From positions 1-50,419 of the forward strand of contig NZ_VBRY01000014.1 of NCBI RefSeq assembly GCF_005818865.1: a DNA stretch of 50,419 nucleotides, in the 5' to 3' direction. Shown here piece after piece: positions 1 to 9,360 of this stretch. This DNA comes from Mariprofundus erugo. Lineage in GTDB: Bacteria; Pseudomonadota; Zetaproteobacteria; Mariprofundales; Mariprofundaceae. The translations under genes and the position numbers were made by a program. The notes below the pieces were generated by a model. The model was not told where the DNA came from. It saw only the letters and a program-made list of their open reading frames with translations, and did no database searches. Positions within the stretch are counted from its first letter, which is position 1. Each line of letters opens with the position of its first letter.

Positions 1-287
<287 letters not shown>

Positions 288-442
288 GTCGCTATATTGA
301 GCGCTCGGGCGTGAGTTGCAAGTCTGCCGGTTGTAACGCTTTGCTGTTCTGCCATCGAATTGCCCTGGGCGGCATTGCCGGCGGTACATGTACCTCCTCT
401 CCCGGGGTGACATTGGCCGGTGTCATGGCTACCGTTGCCGTC

Positions 443-1123
443 ATGTCACATGAACAGCCCCTGATCCAGATGCAACACCTGATGCTCCGCTATCCGACGG
501 GTAAAATAGCGCTTTCCGGTATTACGCTCGAGATCCCGCAGGGGCAGTTTGTCTATATGATCGGTGAAAGTGGTGCCGGCAAATCATCGCTGATGCGCAT
601 GTTTTATGGGGGCATACGCCCGACCTCCGGCACGCTGATTGTGCAGGGGCTGGATATGCGTGATGCCAATGACGCAAAAGTGCGCGATATCCGGCGCCGC
701 ACGGGCATTATTTTTCAGGATCACCGGCTTCTCTTTTCACGTACAGTCTTTGAGAACGTGGCGCTGCCGTTGCGCGTACAGGGGTGGCAGACTGAGCGGC
801 TGATTCCGCGTGTACGCAAAGTGCTCACCTATGTGGGGCTGGCAGATCGTTTATGGTCCTATCCTGAGGCGCTCTCCGGCGGTGAGCAGCAGCGTGTTGC
901 CATTGCCCGTGCGATGACGGCCAATCCGCCCCTGATTCTGGCTGATGAGCCGACCGGTAACCTTGATGCCGATACAGCCAGGCGGGTTCTGGATTATCTG
1001 ATGGATCTGAATCGCCATGGTGCTACGGTGATTATGGCTACACATGACCTGCATCTGCTGGAGTCCCATCCCGGGCGGGTGATACAACTGCACGGTGGCA
1101 TGCTGGCGGGAGATAACTGGTGA
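443..1123 (+). CDS. ftsE: Cell division ATP-binding protein FtsE
   Basis: ABC-type ATPase that works with the membrane protein FtsX at the division septum to activate cell-wall hydrolases. With the ATG at 443 the protein has 226 residues, the usual FtsE length. Walker A is GESGAGKSS at residues 41-49, followed by the signature [14 protein letters not shown], the Walker B region [12 protein letters not shown] and the switch histidine in ATHD. The frame is open back to 221, but that extension overlaps the divergent zinc-ribbon gene and has no similarity to FtsE. An ATG at 425 is a possible alternative; neither start has a strong ribosome binding site. The stop overlaps the GTG start of ftsX by 4 nt, so the two are translationally coupled. 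Confidence 0.95.
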   Translation: MSHEQPLIQMQHLMLRYPTGKIALSGITLEIPQGQFVYMIGESGAGKSSLMRMFYGGIRPTSGTLIVQGLDMRDANDAKVRDIRRRTGIIFQDHRLLFSRTVFENVALPLRVQGWQTERLIPRVRKVLTYVGLADRLWSYPEALSGGEQQRVAIARAMTANPPLILADEPTGNLDADTARRVLDYLMDLNRHGATVIMATHDLHLLESHPGRVIQLHGGMLAGDNW

Positions 1124-2058
1124 GTATGGATCCGATGAACCGACAGGTGATTGATACCCATGGTGTGAGTGCGCAGCCGCATGTGCCTGATCAGGTGCAC
1201 CCGCGTTTGCCGGGAGGCTTCAATCTGCCGCCATTTGGTATTCACCAGGTTCTGGCGGTGGTCATTGTCTGCATCGCCTTGTGGGCGGTCGGTGCAATAT
1301 GGCTGGGATTACAGGCGGCCAATCAATGGGTGGGCAGCTGGCAACAGGATATCCATATTCATGTTTATCTGTCAGATGATCACGGCAGTGCTGCAGGTTC
1401 GGCCGACAAGTTGCAGGAAGCGTTACAGACGATTAGTCAGGTTGCATCGGTGCGCCGTATTTCAGCCGAGGAGGCGGCAGCCTGGATGCAGGGGTGGTTG
1501 CATGATGCCGATCTTGAAACAGGAGAGCTGGTGAAACGTCTGCCTCTGACCTTTGAGTTGTCCCTGACCGATGAAAATGCTCCCTTTTTATTCGATGATA
1601 TACGGGATGCGGCCAGTCGTTTCGGGGCCCGGGTGAATGAGGACGAGGTGAATCTGGCGCGTGCCCACTACTGGTTGTCCAAGGCATCATGGCTGGTCTG
1701 GTTTGCCTCTCTGGTGCTGGCACTGGCGATGGCGCTGATTATCTCCAACACATTGCGGATGACGTTGCTGGCGCGGGCTGATGAGATTCATCTGATGCGA
1801 CTGCTGGGGGCAAAGGAGTGGTTTGTCCGTATGCCGTTTATTCTTGAGGGTATGGTGCTTGGTGTAGCTGCCGGTGTGGCTGCATGGATCCTGCTGTGGC
1901 CGATTGATCTGTTCAGCCGAGAGTGGCTGCTGACCATGCAGGTGGAGCTGAGTCTGTGGCTGTTGCTGCCGGCGTTGTTGATCGGCGGCGGAGTGGTCGG
2001 CACGGTTGGTGCACTGATTGCCACCGCCCGGGTGGTTTCTGCCGAAACCGCAGCATAA
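1120..2058 (+). CDS. ftsX: Cell division protein FtsX
   Basis: Membrane partner of FtsE. The 312-residue protein starts at GTG 1120 inside the ftsE stop (GTGA), with GGCGGGAG about 7 nt upstream. It shows the FtsX plan: an N-terminal cytoplasmic stretch of about 40 residues, a transmembrane segment near residues 42-64, a periplasmic domain of about 120 residues, then three further membrane segments, with the conserved-looking cytoplasmic loop LLARADEIHLMRLLGA between the second and third. FtsX couples ATP hydrolysis by FtsE to periplasmic amidase activation. Nothing looks broken. It is followed by a tRNA gene with its own promoter-like sequence. Confidence 0.94.
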   Translation: MSMDPMNRQVIDTHGVSAQPHVPDQVHPRLPGGFNLPPFGIHQVLAVVIVCIALWAVGAIWLGLQAANQWVGSWQQDIHIHVYLSDDHGSAAGSADKLQEALQTISQVASVRRISAEEAAAWMQGWLHDADLETGELVKRLPLTFELSLTDENAPFLFDDIRDAASRFGARVNEDEVNLARAHYWLSKASWLVWFASLVLALAMALIISNTLRMTLLARADEIHLMRLLGAKEWFVRMPFILEGMVLGVAAGVAAWILLWPIDLFSREWLLTMQVELSLWLLLPALLIGGGVVGTVGALIATARVVSAETAA

Positions 2059-2064
2059 TCGTGC

Positions 2065-2093
2065 TTGCCGGAGGCAACATCCGCGCCTAATAT
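2065..2093 (+). promoter_or_regulatory. Sigma70-type promoter of the tRNA-Pro gene
   Basis: TTGCCG at 2065-2070 and TAATAT at 2088-2093 are separated by exactly 17 bp. They lie 22 nt before the mature tRNA, and a GC-rich stretch follows the -10 box, as is common at stable RNA promoters. Confidence 0.6.
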
Positions 2094-2114
2094 GCCGCCC
2101 GCTCACAGCCTAGT

Positions 2115-2191
2115 CGGGGTGTGGCGCAGCCTGGTAGCGCGTACCGTTCGGGACGGTAAGGCCGGAGGTTCGAATCCTCTCACCCCGACCA
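2115..2191 (+). tRNA. tRNA-Pro, anticodon CGG
   Basis: A 77-nt cloverleaf can be folded by eye. The acceptor stem is CGGGGTG (2115-2121) with CACCCCG (2181-2187). The D-loop contains AGCCTGGTAGCG. The anticodon stem TACCG/CGGTA encloses the loop TTCGGGA, giving anticodon CGG. The T-arm is GGAGG-TTCGAAT-CCTC-like. The discriminator A at 2188 and an encoded CCA at 2189-2191 complete it. It reads CCG codons. Six T residues follow directly, which may help 3' end formation. Confidence 0.97.
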
Positions 2192-2476
2192 TTTTTTATC
2201 TCAAATGTAACTTCTGAACATCCTCAACATTTCACATTCAAATTGATTCGCTTTGCTATAGCGGCGTTGACTGCTCAGGCGCCGTTTGCCATGTCGCTCA
2301 TGGACTGCAACCGAGGCACATCAGAGCACCCTTGAACATGATTGCCCCTGTGCGACCTGCGTCACAGATAACCATGGTATCACTGTCAGAGTTCTTCGCC
2401 TGAAGGGGAGCGGTGTTCGCACCGTTTCCGGGCGCCATCAAGATTGGCGCGATCCAGATCACACCGGGGAGGGAGA

Positions 2477-3316
2477 ATGAGTGCAGTACGTAAACAGGAA
2501 AACAGTGATGAGGCATTGCGGGTTGTACCGATCAAAAAGCAGGCAGCCAAAGTGACAGCGGAGTCAGCAGCGACCAAAAAGCAATCGACCTCTGTCGCGG
2601 TTGTGGTCGACGAGGCGGTTGTACTGCCGCAACTGGCGGCATCGGCAGCGGCCAGTCGTGTCGAGGCACAGGTGATTGACCTGGATCGTATCATCGGCGA
2701 GGTGACGAATGTCATTGCCACCACGAAAGATCACTATAAATGCATTATGTTTACGGATCTCGAGAGTTCAACCGAATACAAGCGTTCGATGGGGCATACC
2801 AAGGGGTATATGCGCAACCGCCTGTTCTGCGATATCTGTGAAGATGCTGTGCGTCAGCAGAATGGCCAGGTGGTCAAGCGCCTGGGTGATGGTGTGATGG
2901 TGGTGTTCGAGCATGCGATTGATGCGGTCATGGCATCGCTGTTGATCAAGCGGGGGATTGCCAGTCACAGAAAAAAGCTGAAGAAAGTGGTGGGTTCGAT
3001 GAATTACCGGATCGGTATCACCTGTGGCTATGTCAAGGAGATCCCGGGCAAGCCGAAGGATTATATCGGTCATGCGATGGATAAAGGGGCACGTATCCAG
3101 ACCCATGCCCGTCGTAACCAGATTCTGATTGATGAGATTGTTTACGGCCTGATTCATACAAAAATTCGTGACTATTCCGATGACATTCTTATTGGCGCTC
3201 CGAAAAATGTCAGTCTGAAAGGGGTGGGGGTGAGTACGCTGTATGAGGTGTCGCCCAAGCAGCTGGGGCTTGAGTCAAGTTTGTCGGCGCGTATGCGCAA
3301 TATGTTTCGCTCATAG
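2477..3316 (+). CDS. Adenylate/guanylate cyclase catalytic domain protein (class III, active site atypical)
   Basis: 279 residues from the ATG at 2477, which has the purine-rich GGGGAGGGAG just upstream. An upstream in-frame start at 2444 lacks such a site. Residues 1-85 are low-complexity, alanine- and lysine-rich. Residues 86-260 look like a class III nucleotide cyclase domain: MFTDLESST carries the first metal aspartate (D94), and KRLGDGVMVVF carries the second (D138). The usual G-x-x-V-N-x-A-A-R motif reads GHAMDKGAR (198-206), so the transition-state asparagine is aspartate (D202) while the arginine (R206) is kept. The protein is soluble with no fused sensor domain. It could make a cyclic nucleotide, or the Asn-to-Asp change could make it a regulatory or altered-specificity relative. 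Confidence 0.8.
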   Translation: MSAVRKQENSDEALRVVPIKKQAAKVTAESAATKKQSTSVAVVVDEAVVLPQLAASAAASRVEAQVIDLDRIIGEVTNVIATTKDHYKCIMFTDLESSTEYKRSMGHTKGYMRNRLFCDICEDAVRQQNGQVVKRLGDGVMVVFEHAIDAVMASLLIKRGIASHRKKLKKVVGSMNYRIGITCGYVKEIPGKPKDYIGHAMDKGARIQTHARRNQILIDEIVYGLIHTKIRDYSDDILIGAPKNVSLKGVGVSTLYEVSPKQLGLESSLSARMRNMFRS

Positions 3317-3394
3317 AGTGAGGTGACTTTGGCCTTTCGCCAACAACAGGATGTTTCACACACGGTTGATGCATGCAGACCGGAAGGAGAGAGT

Positions 3395-3787
3395 ATGATG
3401 AAGTGGCTTGTTTCGATGGGAGTGCTGGTGATGATGTCAGCATGTGTCAGTGATTATCAGCAGCGTACAACCGCACAGGGAGCCGTGGTGGGTGCTGCGG
3501 CAGGTGCTGCGGCAGGTGCTGCGGCAGGTGCTGCTGTCGGCGCTGCCAATCACAGGCCGGTGGAGGGGGCGCTGATTGGCGGTGCACTCGGTTCGCTGGC
3601 AGGGGCCATGATCGGAGCCGATCGTGCGCCACAGACGGCTCATGCTTCCGGTGATCAGTCCGGGCGCGGTTCTGATGAGGGGCATGCCGAAGAGTCCCGC
3701 TATCGCGAGGAGCAGCGCTCTTCCTATCGCTCAGAGCATGATCGTGGTCGCGATGGCGGCTATGACCACCACCGCGAGCGCGACTGA
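3395..3787 (+). CDS. Glycine-zipper lipoprotein
   Basis: 130 residues from the ATG at 3395, with GGAAGGAGAG upstream; another ATG follows directly. The N-terminus MMKWLVSMGVLVMMSAC is a lipoprotein signal with lipobox MSAC, so the mature protein should start at Cys17. Residues 29-80 form a glycine zipper with repeated GAAA units followed by GALIGGALGSLAGAMIGA, as in SlyB/OsmB/YMGG-like outer-membrane lipoproteins. The GAAA units come from near-perfect 12-bp DNA repeats (about 3489-3535). The C-terminal third is hydrophilic, rich in Arg, Glu, Ser and His. Likely envelope-associated; exact role unknown. It converges on rsuA with only 9 nt between the stops. Confidence 0.8.
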   Translation: MMKWLVSMGVLVMMSACVSDYQQRTTAQGAVVGAAAGAAAGAAAGAAVGAANHRPVEGALIGGALGSLAGAMIGADRAPQTAHASGDQSGRGSDEGHAEESRYREEQRSSYRSEHDRGRDGGYDHHRERD

Positions 3788-3796
3788 CGATCTGCT

Positions 3797-4528
3797 TTAT
3801 TCCGGCTGAATGAGTTCCATCAGTGCATCCGCAGTGGTGACCTTGAATTCGCCCGCTTGCAGCGCCGTTGCCAGCAGTGACAATTGACCTATGTGGCTGC
3901 GCTCAAGTGTGACCACATGATTGCCGGTGGCGGCGAACATCCGGCGAACCTGATGGTAGCGCCCCTCATGCAGGGTTAGTGATACCTCGGTTGCTGAATG
4001 AACGACCAGTTCTGCCGGCATGCAGGGGCGATCATCGTTGTCGAGCAGCAGGGTACCGGCGGCAAACAGCGCCACTTCACCGCCATTCAGTGGTTCGGCA
4101 AGAGTCACGGCATAGGTTTTGGATATGTGTTGTTTCGGGCTTGTCAGGCGGTGATTGAGCATGCCGTCATCGGTGACGATCAATAGTCCTGTGGTTTCCT
4201 TGTCGAGCCTGCCAACCGGGGATAACGGAGGCTTGCGGTCAATCCAGCGGGCGGGAAAATCTTCATAGATCAGGCGGCCATTTTCCTTGCGTGAGCAGAC
4301 TGTTCCCAGCGGTTTATGATAGATGATGGTCAGTCCGTCCGGATGATCGAGCGGTTCATCCTCGAGGCGCACCTCGGATGCGTACACTTTTTGCGCCGGT
4401 GATGTGGCCGGCTCTCCGGCCACAGAAATCCAGCCGGCCTTGATCCAGTGGCGGACATCGTTGCGTGCACCATATCCGAGGTTGGACAGCAGCTTGTCAA
4501 GGCGTTCTTGTTTTTCCTGGCGGCTCAT
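3797..4528 (-). CDS. rsuA: 16S rRNA pseudouridine synthase RsuA family
   Basis: RsuA converts one uridine of 16S rRNA (U516 in E. coli) to pseudouridine. The minus-strand ATG at 4528 has AGGAG about 7 nt upstream, which decides it over an open frame reaching back to 4609. The protein has 243 residues. The N-terminal S4-like RNA-binding part begins RLDKLLSNLGYGAR. The catalytic motif is GRLDKETTGLLIVTDDG with the aspartate after RL. The C-terminal GRYHQVRRMFAATGNHV is typical of the RsuA/RluB/RluE/RluF branch. Choosing among those branches rests on overall length and is less certain than the enzyme class. Confidence 0.88.
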   Translation of the reverse strand: MSRQEKQERLDKLLSNLGYGARNDVRHWIKAGWISVAGEPATSPAQKVYASEVRLEDEPLDHPDGLTIIYHKPLGTVCSRKENGRLIYEDFPARWIDRKPPLSPVGRLDKETTGLLIVTDDGMLNHRLTSPKQHISKTYAVTLAEPLNGGEVALFAAGTLLLDNDDRPCMPAELVVHSATEVSLTLHEGRYHQVRRMFAATGNHVVTLERSHIGQLSLLATALQAGEFKVTTADALMELIQPE

Positions 4529-4738
4529 CTGTGATCTCCTGCCGCTAAAGTCGGCCCGGTAATTGCTAACGGCAGTGATCTTCGGCGTCCAGTGGGTGAT
4601 GATCATCACGTGAGATTTTCACAGTCTCGAATGTGTCTGGCCGGATGCTGTACGGGTTAAAGGTTGGCGGCTGGAGATATCGGCAGTCATCTGATATTTT
4701 TTCCCGGGATGAGGCTTGCTGACGGACAGGAGTGGTGG

Positions 4739-6550
4739 ATGCAGGATGCACAGGCGTTAAATGGTGATTGCCGAATCGCCGAAAATGAACATGCACTGAT
4801 CGAGCTGTTCGGTATCGTATCCGGTCATCAGCCGCTTGAGCAGATGCTCGCAAGCTGTCTGGATCGTCTGTTGTCATTAAGCTGGTTGTCGCTGCTGCCG
4901 AAGGCGGGAATTTTCCTGACCGGGAAAGGCGTGAATGGCGCTTCTGTATTGCAGCTGGTGGCTGAGCGCAATCTGGGCGAAGAGGTCCGTCAGCGCTGCG
5001 GCACGGTTCGCTTCGGCGAGTGCCTGTGTGGTCGGGCGGCGCAGACAGGGGAGCCGATTCACGCGGCCTGTATCGATACCGCCCATGAGATTATTTACCC
5101 CGGCATGCAGCCCCATGGTCACTATAATATTCCGATTCTTGCCGAAGGGCAGGTGCTTGGTGTGCTGGTGTTTTATCTGCCGCATGGTACGGCGCGTGAT
5201 GAGGCGCAGTTTGCGTTTCTTTGTCGTTGTGCCGGGGTGTTGTCGATGGCGATTGAACTGCGCTCGAAAGAGCAGCAGTTAAAGGCGATGAACAGGGAAT
5301 TGATGTTTCAGAAGGAGACACTCGATCACCACGCCATTGTCAGTGTGGCCGATGTGAACGGGAATATCACCTATGCCAACCGCAAATTTTGCGATATCAG
5401 CGGTTATTCGCAGGCGGAGTTGCTGGGGCAGAATCACAGGATATTAAAATCTGACGAGCACGCGAATGCATTTTATGATGATATGTGGCAAACCATTACA
5501 TCGGGTCAGGTATGGCATGGTGAAATCAAAAACAAAAAAAGAAATGGTGACCATTACTGGGTCAGTGCAACGATTGTTCCCTGCCTGAATGAGCAGGGGG
5601 AGCCATTCCAGTATATTGCGATTCGAACGGATATTACCGAGCGCAAGAGTATTGAAAGCGCGCTGCAGCAGGCCCAGAAGATTGCCGGTATCGGTAGCTG
5701 GAGTCTGGATTTATTGACGGACAAGCTGCTCTGGTCGGATGAGATTTATAATATTTTTGGTATGCCGGTCGATCAGTTCAGGGCCAGCTTTTCCGCCTTT
5801 CTCGATGCGGTGCATCCGGATGACCTGGAATATGTCAAAGAGCAGTACCAGGGATCGCTGGAGGGCCGTTTTCCGTACAATATCGAGCACAGGATTGTGC
5901 GCCGGGATACCGGCGAGGTTCGCTGGGTGCATGAAATGTGTGCGCATCAGTATAGTGCCGATGGCCAGGTGATTCGTTCCGATGGTACGGTGCAGGATAT
6001 CACCGGGCGAAAAGAGGCCCAGGATGCGATACACCGCCTGGCCATGACCGACCAGCTGACCGGCCTTGCCAATCGTAACCAGTTTCACCAGCGTTTTGAG
6101 GAGGCGCTCAAGCTGGCAAAACGCGAGCATAAGGAGCTGGCACTGATACTGCTGGATCTCGATATGTTCAAGCCGGTGAATGATCTCTACGGCCATCAGG
6201 TCGGGGACAAGGTGTTAAAAGCCGTGGCCGGGCTGTTTACCCGTTACAGTCGCGAGACGGATGTGGTGGCCCGTTTCGGTGGAGATGAGTTTGCTGTATT
6301 GCTGGTGCATCCGGATAGTCGCAGCAGTGCGCAGCAGTATGCGCAGCGCATTATCGAAAAGATCATCGAGCCGATCATCATTGATGCACACGAGATCCGT
6401 ATTGGTACCAGTATTGGTATTGCGACCTACCCGGCGGATGCTGCGGGTGCTGATGAGCTGATTCTTTATGCCGATAAGGCACTTTATGAAGCAAAACGGC
6501 AGGGGCGTAATACCTATTGTATGTTCAGGCCGTCGTTGCTCAATCCATAA
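4739..6550 (+). CDS. Diguanylate cyclase with GAF and two PAS domains
   Basis: Makes the second messenger c-di-GMP. The ATG at 4739 is preceded by AGGAG at 6-nt spacing; upstream in-frame starts lack a good site. The protein has 603 residues and no membrane segment. Residues about 15-175 look like a GAF domain, 190-305 a PAS domain (NGNITYANRKFCDISGYS, ending DITERK), and 310-430 a PAS_3 domain with PAC (HPDD, DITGRKEA). The C-terminus is a GGDEF domain. The active-site loop GGDEF is at 514-518, and RETD five residues before it is an intact inhibitory I-site, so product feedback is expected. No EAL domain is present. It diverges from rsuA. Ligand unknown. Confidence 0.93.
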   Translation: MQDAQALNGDCRIAENEHALIELFGIVSGHQPLEQMLASCLDRLLSLSWLSLLPKAGIFLTGKGVNGASVLQLVAERNLGEEVRQRCGTVRFGECLCGRAAQTGEPIHAACIDTAHEIIYPGMQPHGHYNIPILAEGQVLGVLVFYLPHGTARDEAQFAFLCRCAGVLSMAIELRSKEQQLKAMNRELMFQKETLDHHAIVSVADVNGNITYANRKFCDISGYSQAELLGQNHRILKSDEHANAFYDDMWQTITSGQVWHGEIKNKKRNGDHYWVSATIVPCLNEQGEPFQYIAIRTDITERKSIESALQQAQKIAGIGSWSLDLLTDKLLWSDEIYNIFGMPVDQFRASFSAFLDAVHPDDLEYVKEQYQGSLEGRFPYNIEHRIVRRDTGEVRWVHEMCAHQYSADGQVIRSDGTVQDITGRKEAQDAIHRLAMTDQLTGLANRNQFHQRFEEALKLAKREHKELALILLDLDMFKPVNDLYGHQVGDKVLKAVAGLFTRYSRETDVVARFGGDEFAVLLVHPDSRSSAQQYAQRIIEKIIEPIIIDAHEIRIGTSIGIATYPADAAGADELILYADKALYEAKRQGRNTYCMFRPSLLNP

Positions 6551-6690
6551 CGATTCACTCCGGCCGCGTTACGCTTGCCATCAGGCATGTTTGGACCCGC
6601 TCTTGCTTGTCATTGGCAGCGGGCTTGTTGTGCGAGGTGAAGCAATGCGGATGCTGTCTGATCGTGGTGGTGTAGAGGGGCCCTGCGGCC

Positions 6691-8820
6691 ATGAGTACCG
6701 GGCCGTTAAGCAGCCAGCATTTCGCTGCGATGACAGCTGCCATGGCCGCTGATCGGGTGCGCTTGCTATATGCAGGATTGCCACTGGCCATTCTCAGCCA
6801 TTTCCTGATTGCGGCTGCATTGATTCCCGTTCTGGCCGGTCACACGACCGATCATCGCGCCTGGTTGTGGGGTGGTTTGCTGATGGCTGCCCTATGCTAT
6901 CGCGCACTGATTTCACTGCAGGAGAGGCGTACTCCGCTTGATGAGGCGAACAGCCACATCTGGCTATACCGGTTTCGCTTCGGTGCCATGGCCACAGGGT
7001 GTGTGTGGGGGCTGGCAAGTCTGCTGCTTTTTCCGGATGGTGATATTGAAAAGCAGCTGCTGCTTTGTTTCGCCCTGACAGGATTGATGGCCGGAGCCAT
7101 GGCATCGCTATCGGTGGATGACCTGTCGCTCTACGGCTTTACCGTACCGATGCTGGTGCCGTTGTTTTATCAGTTGGGCACGGCCGATAATGGCGTGGCA
7201 CTTTCGACGCTGGCGGCAGTGCTGGCATTTCTGGCTTTTATGGCAGTCAGTGCCCGGCGGTTTTCTGTGTCCGAACACAACAATATTCGTTTGCGTCATG
7301 AGATGCAGTGGCGGGAGAGCGAACTCCGGCGTTACGAGTTTATAGCCAACACCGTATCCGACCTGATGGGGGTGATCAGCCATGATCGTCGTTATGAGGC
7401 GGTGAATGACAGCTGGTGCCGGATGATGGGGAAGGCACGTGAATCGGTGGTCGGTGAGCGGGTGGAGTCGGTCTGGCAGGCTCCTCTGGAGGTGACTGAG
7501 GCGCTGACGCGCTGTTTTTCTGCCGGCACGCAGGAGTCATTGCAGACGACGATTGATTTTCCCTCTATCGGGGGGCGCGAATGTTTTATCGCCTGCTATC
7601 CATACCGCCAACAATCCGGTGAGGTGACCCATGTGGTGATTGTCACACGTGATATCACCGATCTTGCCCGCTCGCGCCGTGAACTCGAAGAGGCGCGCGA
7701 TGTGGCGGAAAGAGCCAGTCGGGCCAAGAGCGAGTTTCTGGCCAGCATGAGCCATGAATTGCGCACGCCTTTGAATGCCATTCTCGGCTTTTCACAGCTG
7801 TTTGTGATGGATGAAACACTGTCCGAAGATACGCGTAACTGTGCCGGTGAAATCGAGCGGGCCGGCCATCACCTGCTTGCCCTGGTCAATGATCTGATCG
7901 ACCTGGCTCGCATTGAGTCCGGTAACATGGATTTGACTCTGGAGCCGGTGGAGGTGAAGTCGGTCATTGATCATAGCCTTGCCCTGATTGCGCCGATTGC
8001 AAAAAAACAGCAGATCCGGCTCCTCAGTGCATTCGCGGGGGTGGAGGCTGTAAGGATTCATGTCGATGCAGTGCGCTTGAATCAGACACTGATCAATCTG
8101 CTCTCCAATGCGGTGAAATATAATATGCCATCGGGTACGGTGACCCTTGCCGCCCGGGTTGAGCATGGACGCATTCGAATCAGCGTCACCGATACGGGCA
8201 AAGGCATTGATGCTGCTGCTCAAAGCCGTATTTTTAACGCATTTGACCGTCTGGGGGCCGAGCGAGGGACGGTGGAGGGAACCGGCATCGGTCTTGTGAT
8301 TACCCGCCGCATCGTTGAGGCGATGGGAGGCAGTATCGGTTTCTCCAGTACGGTTGGCAGAGGCAGTACCTTCTGGGTCGAGTTTCCTGTCTGTGCCGAT
8401 CGTGATGTCGCTATGATCGATGCGTTGGCTACGACGGAGCTGCCGGCAACTGAGGCAACACTGCTGTATATTGAGGATAATGAGGTGAACCGTTGGGTGA
8501 TGCGACGCCTGGTGGCCAGTCGTACCTCGCTTCATCTGCTTGAGGCCGCCAGTGCGGAAGAGGGTATTGCTCTGGCCCGCAATGCATTGCCGGATCTGAT
8601 TCTGATGGATATTAATCTGCCGGGGATGGATGGTTACCAGGCCCTGTCGGTATTGAAAAATATGCCTGAAACCCGTGATATTCCGGTGGTTGCGGCCTCG
8701 GCCAATGCGATGAAGGGTGATGGCGATAAAGGGCTTGCCGCCGGTTTCGATGCCTATATCACCAAGCCAGTCGATGCCCGTAAATTGCTGGCTGTCGTCG
8801 CTCAGACCATTTGCCGGTAG
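6691..8820 (+). CDS. Membrane-bound hybrid sensor histidine kinase (PAS-HisKA-HATPase-REC)
   Basis: 709 residues from the ATG at 6691. The first 190 residues hold about six hydrophobic membrane segments, in the manner of MASE-type integral sensor regions. A coiled segment and a PAS domain follow (about 215-335, ending [15 protein letters not shown]). The dimerisation/phosphoacceptor region is [15 protein letters not shown] with His355. The ATPase region has N-box [16 protein letters not shown], and [18 protein letters not shown]. The receiver domain at the C-terminus has Asp640 in [13 protein letters not shown] and the conserved lysine in ITKPVDA. Signal unknown. It probably passes phosphate on to a separate HPt protein or regulates its own kinase activity through the receiver. 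Confidence 0.92.
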   Translation: MSTGPLSSQHFAAMTAAMAADRVRLLYAGLPLAILSHFLIAAALIPVLAGHTTDHRAWLWGGLLMAALCYRALISLQERRTPLDEANSHIWLYRFRFGAMATGCVWGLASLLLFPDGDIEKQLLLCFALTGLMAGAMASLSVDDLSLYGFTVPMLVPLFYQLGTADNGVALSTLAAVLAFLAFMAVSARRFSVSEHNNIRLRHEMQWRESELRRYEFIANTVSDLMGVISHDRRYEAVNDSWCRMMGKARESVVGERVESVWQAPLEVTEALTRCFSAGTQESLQTTIDFPSIGGRECFIACYPYRQQSGEVTHVVIVTRDITDLARSRRELEEARDVAERASRAKSEFLASMSHELRTPLNAILGFSQLFVMDETLSEDTRNCAGEIERAGHHLLALVNDLIDLARIESGNMDLTLEPVEVKSVIDHSLALIAPIAKKQQIRLLSAFAGVEAVRIHVDAVRLNQTLINLLSNAVKYNMPSGTVTLAARVEHGRIRISVTDTGKGIDAAAQSRIFNAFDRLGAERGTVEGTGIGLVITRRIVEAMGGSIGFSSTVGRGSTFWVEFPVCADRDVAMIDALATTELPATEATLLYIEDNEVNRWVMRRLVASRTSLHLLEAASAEEGIALARNALPDLILMDINLPGMDGYQALSVLKNMPETRDIPVVAASANAMKGDGDKGLAAGFDAYITKPVDARKLLAVVAQTICR

Positions 8821-8915
8821 CTTTCAGTGCATCTGTAATCCCGTGATGGAATGTGCACTGCCCGGATGGCGCGTTTGTCGCGGGTCATCTCTTTGCAGGC
8901 AGGTTCAGGAGGCGC

Positions 8916-9311
8916 ATGGTGAAAAAAGTCTATATCTGTTTTGCCGCTGGTTGTCTGGGGGCGCTGGCCAACAGTCTTGTGATCTGGAGTGCCGGTGACT
9001 TTGGCCTGACCCACAGGCTCGGGGTGTCGATTGCCCCGGCACTGACTCCGGCCTGGCTCTATCCGCGTCTGGTATGGGGCGGTTTGTGGGGGCTGTTGTT
9101 TATGTTGCCGTTTATGGATACAAGAACCCTGCTTAAGGGCAGCCTGCTGAGTTTGCTGCCAACGGCAGCCCAGCTGTTTTATTTTTTTCCGGTCAAATTG
9201 CACAAGGGTATGGGCGGGATCGATCTGGGCTTGCTGACGCCTGCGGTGGTGCTGTTTGCCAACTGGATATGGGGTGTGGTGACCGCTTATGCCATCCGCT
9301 ATGCACGCTAA
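8916..9311 (+). CDS. Small integral membrane protein, function unknown
   Basis: 131 residues from the ATG at 8916, preceded by CAGGAGGCGC, a strong ribosome binding site; the frame is open upstream but without such a site. The protein is hydrophobic with about four membrane segments: near residues 5-25, 50-70, 76-94 and 105-128. It begins [20 protein letters not shown] and has a glycine-rich third-helix region around [15 protein letters not shown] do not recognise a characterised family. It lies in the same direction as the upstream kinase and downstream uvrA but with gaps of about 95 and 50 nt, so co-transcription is possible but unproven. Confidence 0.75.
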   Translation: MVKKVYICFAAGCLGALANSLVIWSAGDFGLTHRLGVSIAPALTPAWLYPRLVWGGLWGLLFMLPFMDTRTLLKGSLLSLLPTAAQLFYFFPVKLHKGMGGIDLGLLTPAVVLFANWIWGVVTAYAIRYAR

Positions 9312-9360
9312 TGTATAGAAGTCATCGACTGTGTCAGATGGTTTTTTGTAAGGAGTGGTA

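Noticed and set aside
2286-2480. Small open frame between the tRNA and the cyclase gene
   Set aside because: No domain or ribosome binding site; the region fits a leader or promoter stretch.
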